The position numbers and the translations under genes were made by a program. A DNA stretch of 64,000 nt from Mesorhizobium sp. B2-3-12 (lineage in GTDB: Bacteria > Pseudomonadota > Alphaproteobacteria > Rhizobiales > Rhizobiaceae): contig NZ_VFVR01000012.1 of assembly GCF_006442205.1 (NCBI RefSeq), forward strand, positions 1 through 64,000, given 5' to 3'. The notes beneath the pieces are model-generated. The model saw only the letters and a list, made by a program, of their open reading frames with translations. It had not been told where the DNA came from and ran no database searches. Shown here piece by piece: positions 45,653 through 53,989 of the stretch (the stretch's first letter is position 1; each line of letters starts with the position of its first letter).

Positions 45653-45746
45653 GCAGGTCTTCCTCGTATTTTCGCTCCGGCAGGGCGTCCGTTCGTTGCA
45701 GGTGCGCCGCCGGTAGGTCGCCACGGCCATCATCGATCCGGCTGAT

Positions 45747-45764
45747 TGTGAGATCGATCTCACA
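45747..45764. promoter_or_regulatory. Perfect 18-bp palindromic operator before frlB
   Basis: TGTGAGATCGATCTCACA, perfectly symmetrical with central CG, lies 95 bases before frlB and 79 after the regulator gene stop. Central CG and symmetry suit a LacI-family operator. The regulator encoded immediately upstream is the natural candidate to bind it. Confidence 0.7.
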
Positions 45765-45842
45765 TATTTAACGCACGCATTGCAGAGGTTGGCAAGTCCC
45801 CTCGTCGGACGACTTCGCGGAAGAGCCTACTGGATCGGGCGA

Positions 45843-46865
45843 TCAGCGCCGGTGCAGCCGCGAGACCGAGCCGCGAACAATGAGACGCGTCGGGAAGCGC
45901 GTGTGGCGCGGGGCCAGCTTCTTGCCCGCCAGACGTTCGAGCAGCATTTTGGCGGCGAGCGGCCCTATTTCGGATGTGGGCTGCGCAATGACGGTGATCT
46001 GGGGATCGGTGAAGGTGGCGAGGTTGAAATCGTCGAACCCCACCAGCGAAACATCCTGCGGGATCGACAGTCCCATCGAGCGCAGGCCGAGCAACGCGCC
46101 TTGGGTCATCAGGCTGTCCACTGTGAACAAGGCGGTCGGGCGATCACCGCGGCTGAACAGCCGGATGGTGGCTTCGATGGCGTGTTCCACGGTTGATCGC
46201 GACACACTGACCAGCGAGGCGTCCAAGGCAATGCCGTGCGATTCAAGCGAATTCTGGTACCCGGCAAACCGCTCCTGCGCGGTGAAGATGCGCGATTCGT
46301 CCCGCAACAAGCCGATACGCTCGTGACCGTTGGCGACCAGATAGTCCACCGCCTCGCGCGCGCCGCCTTCGTTATCGACGATGACGCTGTCGCAGTGCAC
46401 CTCCTTGACGACACGATCGATCAGCACGACCGGCGTGCCCTCACGTGCGAGCTGAACGATATGCTGGCTGTCCGTCGCGGAGGTCGGTGCGAGAATGAAG
46501 CCGCGAATGCTGAGCGAGCGCAGGCTCTCGAGCAGATCCTTTTCCTGTTCGACGTTCTCTTCGCTGCTGGCGATCAGAAGATTGTGGCGATGTCTGCGCA
46601 GTTCCGCCTCGATATCATGGGCGATGCGCGCGAAGAACGGGTTCTGGATGTCCCCGGGGATGAAGCCGACGATCGGCAGTTGTCCGCTGCGCAAGGCCTG
46701 CGCGACGAGATTGGCCCGATATCCCAGTTTCTCGGCCGCTTCCAGCACACGCAACGCCGTCCCGTCGCCAACATAGCCATAGCTGTTGAGCGCCCGCGCT
46801 GCCGTGGCGCGCGAAACGTTGGCCGCGGCGGCAACGTCCTTCAGGGTGATGCCTTTCTGCGCCAC
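45843..46865 (-). CDS. LacI-family regulator of the frl-like operon
   Basis: About 340 residues from GTG 46865; the longer frame to 47108 adds 81 unlikely residues. The N-terminal helix-turn-helix reads ITLKDVAAAANVSRATAARA, followed by the hinge region and a periplasmic-binding-protein-like effector domain (PIVGFIPGDIQNPFFARIAH, LVGFDDFNLATFTDPQITVI). It is co-directional with and directly upstream of frlB. A repressor released by a sugar or Amadori compound is the expected behaviour. The E. coli frl regulator FrlR is of the GntR family, so control differs. Confidence 0.88.
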   Translation of the reverse strand: MAQKGITLKDVAAAANVSRATAARALNSYGYVGDGTALRVLEAAEKLGYRANLVAQALRSGQLPIVGFIPGDIQNPFFARIAHDIEAELRRHRHNLLIASSEENVEQEKDLLESLRSLSIRGFILAPTSATDSQHIVQLAREGTPVVLIDRVVKEVHCDSVIVDNEGGAREAVDYLVANGHERIGLLRDESRIFTAQERFAGYQNSLESHGIALDASLVSVSRSTVEHAIEATIRLFSRGDRPTALFTVDSLMTQGALLGLRSMGLSIPQDVSLVGFDDFNLATFTDPQITVIAQPTSEIGPLAAKMLLERLAGKKLAPRHTRFPTRLIVRGSVSRLHRR

Positions 46866-47037
46866 GATCGTTGTGCTCCCAAGACCTGGGCATTGGCGCA
46901 GGCCGCCCTTCGACAGGGCTTTGAGCAGCTCTTGTGCCGCATATTGGTGCCTTGCTGCAACAGGTGCCGAACTCCGGCCGGCTACCGACCTTCGGAGCTC
47001 GCGGGCACGGACGGTGGCAAGGCTGCGGAGCGCTTCC

Positions 47038-48159
47038 TCACGCAAACCGGGCTGGCCGGAAATCGGCCAGCAACGGGTGTTCATTTCCGGTGGCGATCTC
47101 GCCTGCAAGCAGTTCGCCGGCGATCAGCCCGAGCGTCGCGCCACTGTGGCTGAAGGCGACGTAATATCCCTCAACGTCGTTCAGCCGGCCGAGCACAGGC
47201 TCGCCATCCCCCGGGATCGGCTTGGGGCCGACGCCGTAGCTCTCCAACTCCAGCTTCGGATTGCCCTCAAGCACCTTCGAGGCCTCTTCGAGGAGCCCCT
47301 GGAGGGTCGAAGCCTTGACGCCATAAGTGCCGTCGGAATTGACGATTACCTCTTCTTCGGACCATGCGGAATCGAGTGCGAGAGCTCCGTCCGGCGTCGG
47401 GCGAACGGCAACGCGCGGCGTATTGAGGACCGCCCGAAGTGGCAGAGCCGCGGGCTTGGTTCTGACCAGCAAGGCGATCGGCGTTCCGTCGGGGATGTGC
47501 TGGCCGGTTTGCGCCACCGTACGCGGCACCTCGCTGCCCGTGGCCAAAAGCACCGCATCGGCGGCAAACGTGGCGCCAGTCTCCGTCGCGACCCCAGTGG
47601 CGCGCCCCGCCGAGAGTGTCACCGTTGCGCGCCCGGCGTCGGTGACGAGCTGACCGCCCCGTTCCACGAATTCCGCAACTAGCAGTTTGATCAACGTCGG
47701 CAGATCGACCCAGCCCTCACCCGGGTTGAAGATCGCGCCCTGGGGCGTGACGGCGTTTATCGCGACGCCAGGCGTGGCTGAAGGGATGTCGCTTGGGCGC
47801 AAATGCCGTGCGTCATATCCGAGGCTCTTTTCATAGGCAAAAGCTCCCATGATTTCATTCGAGCCGTCGTCCGCATCCCAGGTCAATCCACCGTCGAAAC
47901 GCAGCCAGGCAGCATCTGGGTATTTTGCCGACAAGGTCCGGTACCGGTCGATGCCGATCATACGCAGCCGATGATACTCAGCGGAGCGCATGCGTGCGGA
48001 GTTGAGCCAGGCGAGCGAGCGGCCGGACGCTCCACTGGCCAACGGCCCGTTATTGACGAGGATGGTTTGGATGCCGAGCCGCGACAGATGAAGCGCGGAG
48101 GAGACGCCGAAAATACCGCCGCCGACAACGACGACTTTCGAGACCAGGTGTGTAGGCAT
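47038..48159 (-). CDS. FAD-dependent oxidoreductase (DAO family)
   Basis: 373 residues. FAD-binding motif VVVVGGGIFGVSSALHLSRL (9-28) and SGASGRSLAWLNSAR near residue 45 place it with glycine/D-amino-acid oxidases and related amine oxidases, at the shorter end of the family. It ends 170 bases before the LacI gene and starts 66 bases after an amino-acid ABC gene, so it probably acts on the compound imported by that transporter. Fructosyl-amino-acid oxidases belong to the same superfamily and oxidise Amadori products; the sequence alone cannot separate these from D-amino-acid oxidases. Confidence 0.82.
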   Translation of the reverse strand: MPTHLVSKVVVVGGGIFGVSSALHLSRLGIQTILVNNGPLASGASGRSLAWLNSARMRSAEYHRLRMIGIDRYRTLSAKYPDAAWLRFDGGLTWDADDGSNEIMGAFAYEKSLGYDARHLRPSDIPSATPGVAINAVTPQGAIFNPGEGWVDLPTLIKLLVAEFVERGGQLVTDAGRATVTLSAGRATGVATETGATFAADAVLLATGSEVPRTVAQTGQHIPDGTPIALLVRTKPAALPLRAVLNTPRVAVRPTPDGALALDSAWSEEEVIVNSDGTYGVKASTLQGLLEEASKVLEGNPKLELESYGVGPKPIPGDGEPVLGRLNDVEGYYVAFSHSGATLGLIAGELLAGEIATGNEHPLLADFRPARFA

Positions 48160-48225
48160 GGAAGGTTCTTTCGCTGTGGAGAATGAATCGTGGGAGCGGA
48201 CCGGGTCGTCCTGGCTTCTTCGAAT

Positions 48226-49755
48226 TCAGAGCACTTCGGCCAGGAAGTGCTTTAGACGCGTGCTCTTGGGGGTGTCGAAAATCGCTGCCGGTGGGCCGGC
48301 CTCAATGACGCGGCCTTCGTCCATGAAAATGACTTGGTCCGCGACCTTGCGGGCAAAGCCCATTTCATGGGTCACGACGACCATCGTCATGCCGCGCTGA
48401 CCGAGGTCCGCCATCAGGTTGAGGACGCCTTTGACCAGTTCGGGATCAAGCGCGCTGGTCACTTCATCAAACAAAATGACCTCCGGATTCATTGCAAGCG
48501 CGCGGGCGATTGCCACACGCTGCTGCTGACCGCCGGAAAGACTGCCGGGGCGATGATGTTTACGCGCGGCAAGGCCGACATCTGCAAGACGTGCCTCGGC
48601 GATGCGTTCGGCTTCCTGCGCCGGAATGCCCCTGACCTTGGTCAGTGATAGTGTGACGTTTTCAAGGGCGGTGTGATCCGGGAATAAATTGAACTGCTGA
48701 AACACCATGCCGACGCGCCGCCGTAGCTTCTCGGGTTTCATAGCCAAGATGCTCGCCCCATCGAGCAACACCTCGCCGCCCTTGGGTTCGACCAGACGAT
48801 TAATGCAACGCAAAAGGGTCGACTTGCCTGACCCCGAGGGACCGATGATGCAGGTGACTGTACCCGGCCTGACCGTCAGGCTTACGCTCTTGAGAACGTC
48901 GAGCTCCCCATAGGCCATATCCAGGTTGCTGACGACGAGGCTGCCGCCCTTGAACAGGGGACGCACCGAACCTGCCTCTGAAGTTCGACCGCTGACGGCG
49001 CCTTGCAGTTCGCTCACCTCGGCCAGGCCACTTGTGGCCGCGCCAGCTTTTTGCTTTCCAGTCCGCAGCCGGTTGTCGATGTGATTGACCACATGGGTCA
49101 ACGGCACGGTTATGACCAGATAGAAGACGCCCGCCAGCAGCAACGGTGACAGATTTCCGGTGACCACCGCCTGGTCCTGACCGACACGGAAAATCTCGCG
49201 CTCCGATGCGAGCAGGCCGAGGAAATAGACGAGGCTCGAATCTTTGACATTGCCTATGAACTGGTTGACCAGGGCCGGCAGGACGCGCCTGATGCCTTGA
49301 GGGACCACGATCAGGCGCATGGCTTGGCCGTAGCTCATGCTGAGCGCCCTGCCGGCTTCCATCTGGCCGCGCTCGACGCTCTGGATGCCGGACCGGAAGA
49401 TCTCGCCGATATAAGCGCCAGCGATCAGGCTGAGCGCAAGAATGCCTAGCGGATACGGCGAAGGGCCGAAGATTTCGCGGCCGATGCGAGCAAAGCCCTG
49501 GCCGATCAGCAGGATCGTGACGATAGCCGGAAGACCCCGGAAGACATCCGTATAGATCCGGGCCGGAATGCGCAGCCAACGCGATTGCGAAATGCCCATG
49601 ATCGCCAGGACCATGCCCATTGCGATGCCGAGCACCGTTGAAGCAGCCGCAAGGATCAGGGTGTTTTTCAACCCGATGGTAATCATGCTCGGCAGCACGT
49701 CAGCCATGGCCTGCCAGTCGAGAAAACTGCGACGCAGGTTCTCAAGCCAGTTCAT
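48226..49755 (-). CDS. Fused amino-acid ABC permease and ATPase
   Basis: 509 residues from ATG 49755 (GAGAAGGGG upstream). Residues 1-230 are a HisM/GlnP-type permease with about five helices and the loop QMEAGRALSMSYGQAMRLIV. After a linker of some 40 residues follows a complete ATPase: Walker A GPSGSGKST (305-313), signature LSGGQQQR (405-412) and Walker B VILFDE. Normally these are separate proteins. The frame is continuous with no hint of a missed stop, so the fusion seems genuine. It should transport the ligand of the binding protein encoded just upstream. Confidence 0.9.
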   Translation of the reverse strand: MNWLENLRRSFLDWQAMADVLPSMITIGLKNTLILAAASTVLGIAMGMVLAIMGISQSRWLRIPARIYTDVFRGLPAIVTILLIGQGFARIGREIFGPSPYPLGILALSLIAGAYIGEIFRSGIQSVERGQMEAGRALSMSYGQAMRLIVVPQGIRRVLPALVNQFIGNVKDSSLVYFLGLLASEREIFRVGQDQAVVTGNLSPLLLAGVFYLVITVPLTHVVNHIDNRLRTGKQKAGAATSGLAEVSELQGAVSGRTSEAGSVRPLFKGGSLVVSNLDMAYGELDVLKSVSLTVRPGTVTCIIGPSGSGKSTLLRCINRLVEPKGGEVLLDGASILAMKPEKLRRRVGMVFQQFNLFPDHTALENVTLSLTKVRGIPAQEAERIAEARLADVGLAARKHHRPGSLSGGQQQRVAIARALAMNPEVILFDEVTSALDPELVKGVLNLMADLGQRGMTMVVVTHEMGFARKVADQVIFMDEGRVIEAGPPAAIFDTPKSTRLKHFLAEVL

Positions 49756-49847
49756 GCGATCCCCTTCTCATTGCGCTGAGCATCCGAACTTATAGACGTG
49801 CGGCCCGCGAGGTTCCAGCCGTCGGTGGGAATCGGCGGCCGGAGCGG

Positions 49848-50690
49848 TCACTTCTTGGGGAGATACTGATCGGGCATCGGTGAACCAGGGAACCACTTTT
49901 CATAAAGTGTCTTCCACGTGCCGTCCTGCATGGCTGCGTGCAGGGCCGTGTTGAGCGCGTTGCGTAGCTTGTCGTTGCCTTTGCGAATGACGAAGCCTGC
50001 CGGCGCGTCGAACGAAGGTATATTGACCGCAATCTTTAGGTCCGGGTAGCGCTGGCCATAGTCCTTGGCCGCTTCGTAATCGAGAAAATGAGCGTCGACC
50101 GTGCCGTTGTTGAGCGCCGAGACGGCCGAGTTGTTGTCGGGAAATTTGACCAGATCGGTGCCGATGAAATTCTTCGCGGCATAAATTTCCTGCAGTGTGC
50201 CCTGCACGACGCCGAGACGCTTGCCCTTGAGCCCGTCAGCCGATGTGATCGTCTTGTCGGCGGTCAGCACCGACAGATAACCGGCGAGATAGCCATCCGA
50301 AAAATCGACCGTCTTCTTGCGCGCTTCCGTCGTGCCGATCGCGGCCACCGCGACGTCGAAGCGGCCATTGGCAACCGATGGCATCAAAGCCGAGAACTCC
50401 TGGCCGGTGAAGATCACCTGATCCGGCTTGAAGCCAAGGCGGCTCGCCACGTTCTGGAACAGTTCCACGTCAAAACCCGTGAAAGTGCCATCGGCCTGGG
50501 TAAAGGCGTAAGGCTTCGCATCGCCCATCGTGCCGACGCTGACGACCTTGGCGTCGATCAGACCATAGGGATTGTCTTCCGCCGCGGTGGCCTGCGAAAC
50601 AGAAGCTGCTGCGACACACGCGATTGCGAGAGCCACTGCGCCCCGCCGAGCCGGCCACATCAGCCATTTGATCATTTCGAACTTGTTCAC
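49848..50690 (-). CDS. Amino-acid ABC transporter substrate-binding protein
   Basis: 280 residues from GTG 50690, which follows GGAGAGAG; ATG 50675 is the alternative. Signal peptide with hydrophobic core GAVALAIACVAAASVS. The mature part is a family-3 solute-binding protein: DGTFTGFDVELFQNVASRLG, RFDVAVAAIGTTEARKKTVD and the C-terminal YEKWFPGSPMP. Members bind polar amino acids, opines or related compounds. It heads the transcript that continues with the fused permease-ATPase and an FAD oxidase, facing a divergent LacI regulator. Confidence 0.9.
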   Translation of the reverse strand: MNKFEMIKWLMWPARRGAVALAIACVAAASVSQATAAEDNPYGLIDAKVVSVGTMGDAKPYAFTQADGTFTGFDVELFQNVASRLGFKPDQVIFTGQEFSALMPSVANGRFDVAVAAIGTTEARKKTVDFSDGYLAGYLSVLTADKTITSADGLKGKRLGVVQGTLQEIYAAKNFIGTDLVKFPDNNSAVSALNNGTVDAHFLDYEAAKDYGQRYPDLKIAVNIPSFDAPAGFVIRKGNDKLRNALNTALHAAMQDGTWKTLYEKWFPGSPMPDQYLPKK

Positions 50691-50801
50691 GTCTCTCTCT
50701 CCACTCTGAAGGTCTGTTTTTCTTGGCATTCACTTGAGACCGCTTTCAGCCGCCTCGTATTCCGGCGCCGGGCAGAATCCTCGCGTTCAGCCCTATCGCA
50801 A

Positions 50802-50837
50802 AAGAGACCGGTTTCTGCGATAAGAGACCGGTCTCTT
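50802..50837. promoter_or_regulatory. Twin palindromic operators, 20 bp apart
   Basis: AAGAGACCGGTCTCTT (50822-50837) is a perfect palindrome; a one-mismatch copy, AGAGACCGGTTTCT, is at 50803-50816. Their centres are 20 bases apart, two helical turns, on the same face. Both have a central CG. They lie between the divergent LacI gene and the ABC binding-protein gene. Confidence 0.75.
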
Positions 50838-50894
50838 TACTAAAACTACCGCCCGATTGACCTGCCGTCAACATTTCTTGTAGTCGTTCTAGAG

Positions 50895-51965
50895 ATGACG
50901 AAAGTCCCATCCAGTGCCCGCCCCAAAACGGTCGCCGACGTTGCCCGAGCAGCGAACGTCTCCAAGGCGACGGCCGCCCGCGTGTTGGGCGGCTATGGCG
51001 TCGTCAGCGACGCCATCCGGGCGAGCGTCACAGCAGCCGCCAAGGCTCTCGATTATCGGCCTAACGAGCTCGCCCGCAGCATGACGACCGGCAGGTCGGG
51101 GATCATAGGGGTGGTCGTCGGCGATATCGAAAATCCGTTCTTCAGTCTCGCCGTACGCGGCATCAGCGATGCGGCCAAAGCTTCCGGCTTCAATGTCATT
51201 CTGGCGAACTCCGGCGAGAAGATCGAAGCGGAAAAGGCGGCTGTAAGGCTGCTGATCGGCAAGCGGGTCGACGGGCTGATCGTAACGCCCTCTGAGTCAC
51301 GCGACATAACCCATCTGCGCGATATCCATCGCTCCGGTCGGCCGCTTGCCCTGCTTGACCGAGCCCTGCCCGACCTCGATGTCGACACTGTCACGGTTGA
51401 CGATCGCGAGGCCGCCATACGGGCAACCCAGGTGCTAATAGGCGCCGGCCATCGAAACATCGCCTATGTCACGGCAGTGGAAGCCAATGGTCACGAATAT
51501 GTCGATCTCCGGCAAATCTACACATCCTCGGTCCGTGAGCGCATCGACGGCTTCCTTAGTGCGTGCAGAGACGCCGGAGTAGACCGACCTGAGCGCCATG
51601 TCCGGCTCGGCGCGACAAGCTCCGAGGCGACACGCAGGCTCGCGGACGAAATGCTTTCCCATCCCGGGCGACCGACCGCGATCCTTGCCTCTGACAGTGT
51701 GATTGCGCTGGAAATCCTGCGGACTATTCGTCAACGCGGCATGAGGATTCCCGACGACGTTTCGCTGATCACCTTTCACGATGCGGACTGGACCGGTGTC
51801 ACAACTCCGCCGATCACCGTCATCGATCAGCCGGTCTATGCACTTGGCCATAGCGTAGCGGAATTGCTCATTCGCCGCCTGAAAGGCCAGATCCAACCGC
51901 CGGAAAGGCTGGTCCTGCCGACCGCGATCATCACGAGAGGCTCGGTAGGTCCCCCACATCCGTGA
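50895..51965 (+). CDS. LacI-family transcriptional regulator
   Basis: 356 residues. Helix-turn-helix KTVADVARAANVSKATAARV, hinge VTAAAKALDYRPNELARSMT, then a sugar-binding-protein-like effector domain (GIIGVVVGDIENPFFSLAVR, VSLITFHDADWTGVTTPPIT). It is divergent from the amino-acid ABC operon and the twin palindromes between them lie 58-93 bases before its start, so it most likely represses that operon and itself. Two LacI regulators controlling adjacent operons suggest separate but related inducers. Confidence 0.9.
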   Translation: MTKVPSSARPKTVADVARAANVSKATAARVLGGYGVVSDAIRASVTAAAKALDYRPNELARSMTTGRSGIIGVVVGDIENPFFSLAVRGISDAAKASGFNVILANSGEKIEAEKAAVRLLIGKRVDGLIVTPSESRDITHLRDIHRSGRPLALLDRALPDLDVDTVTVDDREAAIRATQVLIGAGHRNIAYVTAVEANGHEYVDLRQIYTSSVRERIDGFLSACRDAGVDRPERHVRLGATSSEATRRLADEMLSHPGRPTAILASDSVIALEILRTIRQRGMRIPDDVSLITFHDADWTGVTTPPITVIDQPVYALGHSVAELLIRRLKGQIQPPERLVLPTAIITRGSVGPPHP

Positions 51966-52428
51966 GTCCACGACGGTTGCCTCTAGCGGTCACGTTTCAT
52001 GCGGTGGTCGCCGTGTCCTTTGTTCGAATTCGAGGCGAAGATGTGTTGCGCTATCACTCTTACCGCACGTTCTCTTGCCATGTTGCGGAGCGGCCCCGCC
52101 CGGGGGTCGTGGTTCCAAGAGATGACGAGAAAAGCCGCACCTTACCCAGGTCACCTGGCGGACATCCAACCAGAAGCGACTTGGGAAAGTGTGGTCGCAG
52201 CGCACAGCGAGCGGTCATGTCCGCCCACCTTAGTCCCGAGAGGCTGTTGTCGACACGAGGACTGCGAGCGGGGGCAGTACAACGCGCCATTGCCTTGACG
52301 CCACAACGGGCACCGCTCTTGGCTAGCCATTCGTGCATACAGCATTGAAAGAACTCGTCTGATGACGCCGGCGTGGCGTCCTGCCGTCTGGACGCCCTTG
52401 AAGCGAGACTGCCTGCTTCCGCCACTGC
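51966..52428. other. Intergenic region without recognised features
   Basis: About 460 bases between the LacI gene and the stress-type promoter of the histidine-rich gene. No supported frame, RNA or terminator was identified. Confidence 0.35.
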
Positions 52429-52453
52429 GGAACCAAGGCGAGCGTTCATCATT
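52429..52453 (+). promoter_or_regulatory. EcfG/RpoE2-type promoter for the His-rich gene
   Basis: GGAAC (52429-52433), 16 bases, CATT (52450-52453), 43 bases before ATG 52497. Fits GGAAC-N18-TT. Confidence 0.5.
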
Positions 52454-52496
52454 CCTTGCTGGAAGGGATGACATTCAGCACACAGGAAATATTGTC

Positions 52497-52958
52497 ATGA
52501 AAGCTTTGATCCTGGGAACCCTGGCGCTTTGCCTTGCGGCCCCGACCATCTCTTCGGCCGCCGAGGCTGACGTGGTGATCTCCACCCATAACCGGCATCA
52601 CCATAGCGCCGTCGTGTACAATGATGAGGGAGGTCGTTTTCATCACCGACATCACGGCCAAATGGCGTCCTATGACAATGGAGATCGTGCGTGGCGACGC
52701 CGCCACCACCGCCCTGACACCGTTATCGTGAGGAGCTCCGACCACCGGCGCCACCATGGCGCCACCGTCGTGTACAATGATGAGGGAGGTCGCCTTCATC
52801 ACCGACATCACGGCCAAATGGCGTTCTATGACAACGGCGATCATGCCTGGCGTCACCGCCACGGCCACCGCGACACCGTCACGGTGACGAGTTCCGTCCA
52901 CCGTCATCACCAAAACCGTCCCGTGATCATTCAGCAGGACAGCGGCGACAACGACTAA
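52497..52958 (+). CDS. Secreted histidine-rich repeat protein
   Basis: 153 residues from ATG 52497 (ACAGGAAA upstream). A signal peptide (MKALILGTLALCLAAPTISS) is followed by two near-identical blocks of about 46 residues, each with VVYNDEGGR, HHRHHGQMA, YDNGD and AWR. Histidine makes up a large share of the mature protein, mostly in HH and HxH clusters suited to binding nickel, zinc or copper. No family is recognised. Metal storage or buffering in the periplasm is a reasonable but untested idea. An EcfG-like promoter upstream suggests stress induction. Confidence 0.75.
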   Translation: MKALILGTLALCLAAPTISSAAEADVVISTHNRHHHSAVVYNDEGGRFHHRHHGQMASYDNGDRAWRRRHHRPDTVIVRSSDHRRHHGATVVYNDEGGRLHHRHHGQMAFYDNGDHAWRHRHGHRDTVTVTSSVHRHHQNRPVIIQQDSGDND

Positions 52959-52971
52959 CCGCCTGCGGACC

Positions 52972-53001
52972 CCGGCTCCGTGCCGTCAAGGAAGGAGCCG
53001 G
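52972..53001 (+). promoter_or_regulatory. Hairpin covering the ribosome site of the DAG-kinase gene
   Basis: CCGGCTCC (52972-52979) pairs with GGAGCCGG (52994-53001) around a 14-base loop. The second arm contains the AAGGAG ribosome site of the gene starting at 53009. It may act as translational control or as a weak terminator of the preceding gene; no T-run follows. Confidence 0.4.
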
Positions 53002-53008
53002 GTCAATC

Positions 53009-53971
53009 ATGCTGATGCAGGCCAACCATACCACTGGAACGGCGTTCAAGGGGGTGCCAGAGGTGGCAGTTCTAGTCCTTATCAACGATGGAGCTGGTGG
53101 GGTCGCCGCCCTCGATGACATTGCCGCGACGGTGCATAGCGGTTTGCTGAAACGCGGATTCGAAGCAGAGGTTAAACTGGTGGCGGGCGACCAGATCAGC
53201 GAAGCCGCCTCGCGATTTGTCCGCCAAAAGGCAGGGTCGGGTGAAAACATTCTGGTCGTAGGCGGCGGGGATGGCACCCTCAGCTCTGCCGCGGGCGTTC
53301 TCGCCGGGACTGAGGTGGCCATGGGTGTTCTTCCGCTTGGCACCCTCAATCACTTTGCAAAGGACCTCGGCGTACCACTGGAACTTGACGCGGCGATGGA
53401 TGTAATCGCGGCGAGACGTCCGGCGCTTGTCGACGTCGCGGAGGTGAACGGCCGTATTTTTTTGAACAACTCGTCCATCGGGCTCTATCCATTCTTTGTC
53501 GCGGAGCGTTCCGCAGAACAGCGGCGACGAGGAGTGGGGAAACTAGCGGCAATCGGTCCCGCTCTTGTGCGGACATTCAAGGCGGTATCTTGGCAGTCTG
53601 TGCGTATCAGCGCCGACACGGGTGGGGACCAGGTGCTGACACCGTGCGTGTTCGTCGGCAACAATTTCTACGACGCCGGCGATTTCGGCCGCCGCAAAAA
53701 CCTGTCGGCACGAGAACTGTGCGTTTATGTCATCAGGCAGCGAACGTGGTTCGGGCTGGCATTGCTCCCGTTCAAGATCGCGCTTGGGATAGTCGATACC
53801 CGCTCCGACTTGGAAATGCTTCGGGCATCGAAGATCAAGATCACCTCTACCAAAAGAGAGACCCTTGTTTCGGTGGACGGAGAGGCCACGACGATGAAGA
53901 TGCCGCTGCACTTTCAAATTCGACCGGCGGCACTAAAGGTCCTTGCCGTCCGGCAGCCGGATACGAAGTAA
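53009..53971 (+). CDS. Diacylglycerol-kinase-family lipid kinase
   Basis: 320 residues. The nucleotide-binding motif GGGDGT (85-90) and the following MGVLPLGTLNHFAKDLGVP are diagnostic of the DAGK catalytic family. That family includes bacterial diacylglycerol kinase DgkB and the broader YegS/BmrU group. The C-terminal beta-rich domain is complete (LVSVDGEATTMKMPLHFQI). The enzyme would phosphorylate a lipid at the membrane. The genes behind it encode a metallophosphoesterase and a PAP2 phosphatase, so the three probably handle lipid head groups in opposite directions. Exact substrate unknown. Confidence 0.88.
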   Translation: MLMQANHTTGTAFKGVPEVAVLVLINDGAGGVAALDDIAATVHSGLLKRGFEAEVKLVAGDQISEAASRFVRQKAGSGENILVVGGGDGTLSSAAGVLAGTEVAMGVLPLGTLNHFAKDLGVPLELDAAMDVIAARRPALVDVAEVNGRIFLNNSSIGLYPFFVAERSAEQRRRGVGKLAAIGPALVRTFKAVSWQSVRISADTGGDQVLTPCVFVGNNFYDAGDFGRRKNLSARELCVYVIRQRTWFGLALLPFKIALGIVDTRSDLEMLRASKIKITSTKRETLVSVDGEATTMKMPLHFQIRPAALKVLAVRQPDTK

Positions 53972-53989
53972 CAGAAGGCGGAGGTTTTC

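Noticed and set aside
52449..52913. Minus-strand frame opposite the His-rich gene
   Set aside because: It mirrors the repeats of the plus-strand gene, which has a signal peptide, ribosome site and promoter.
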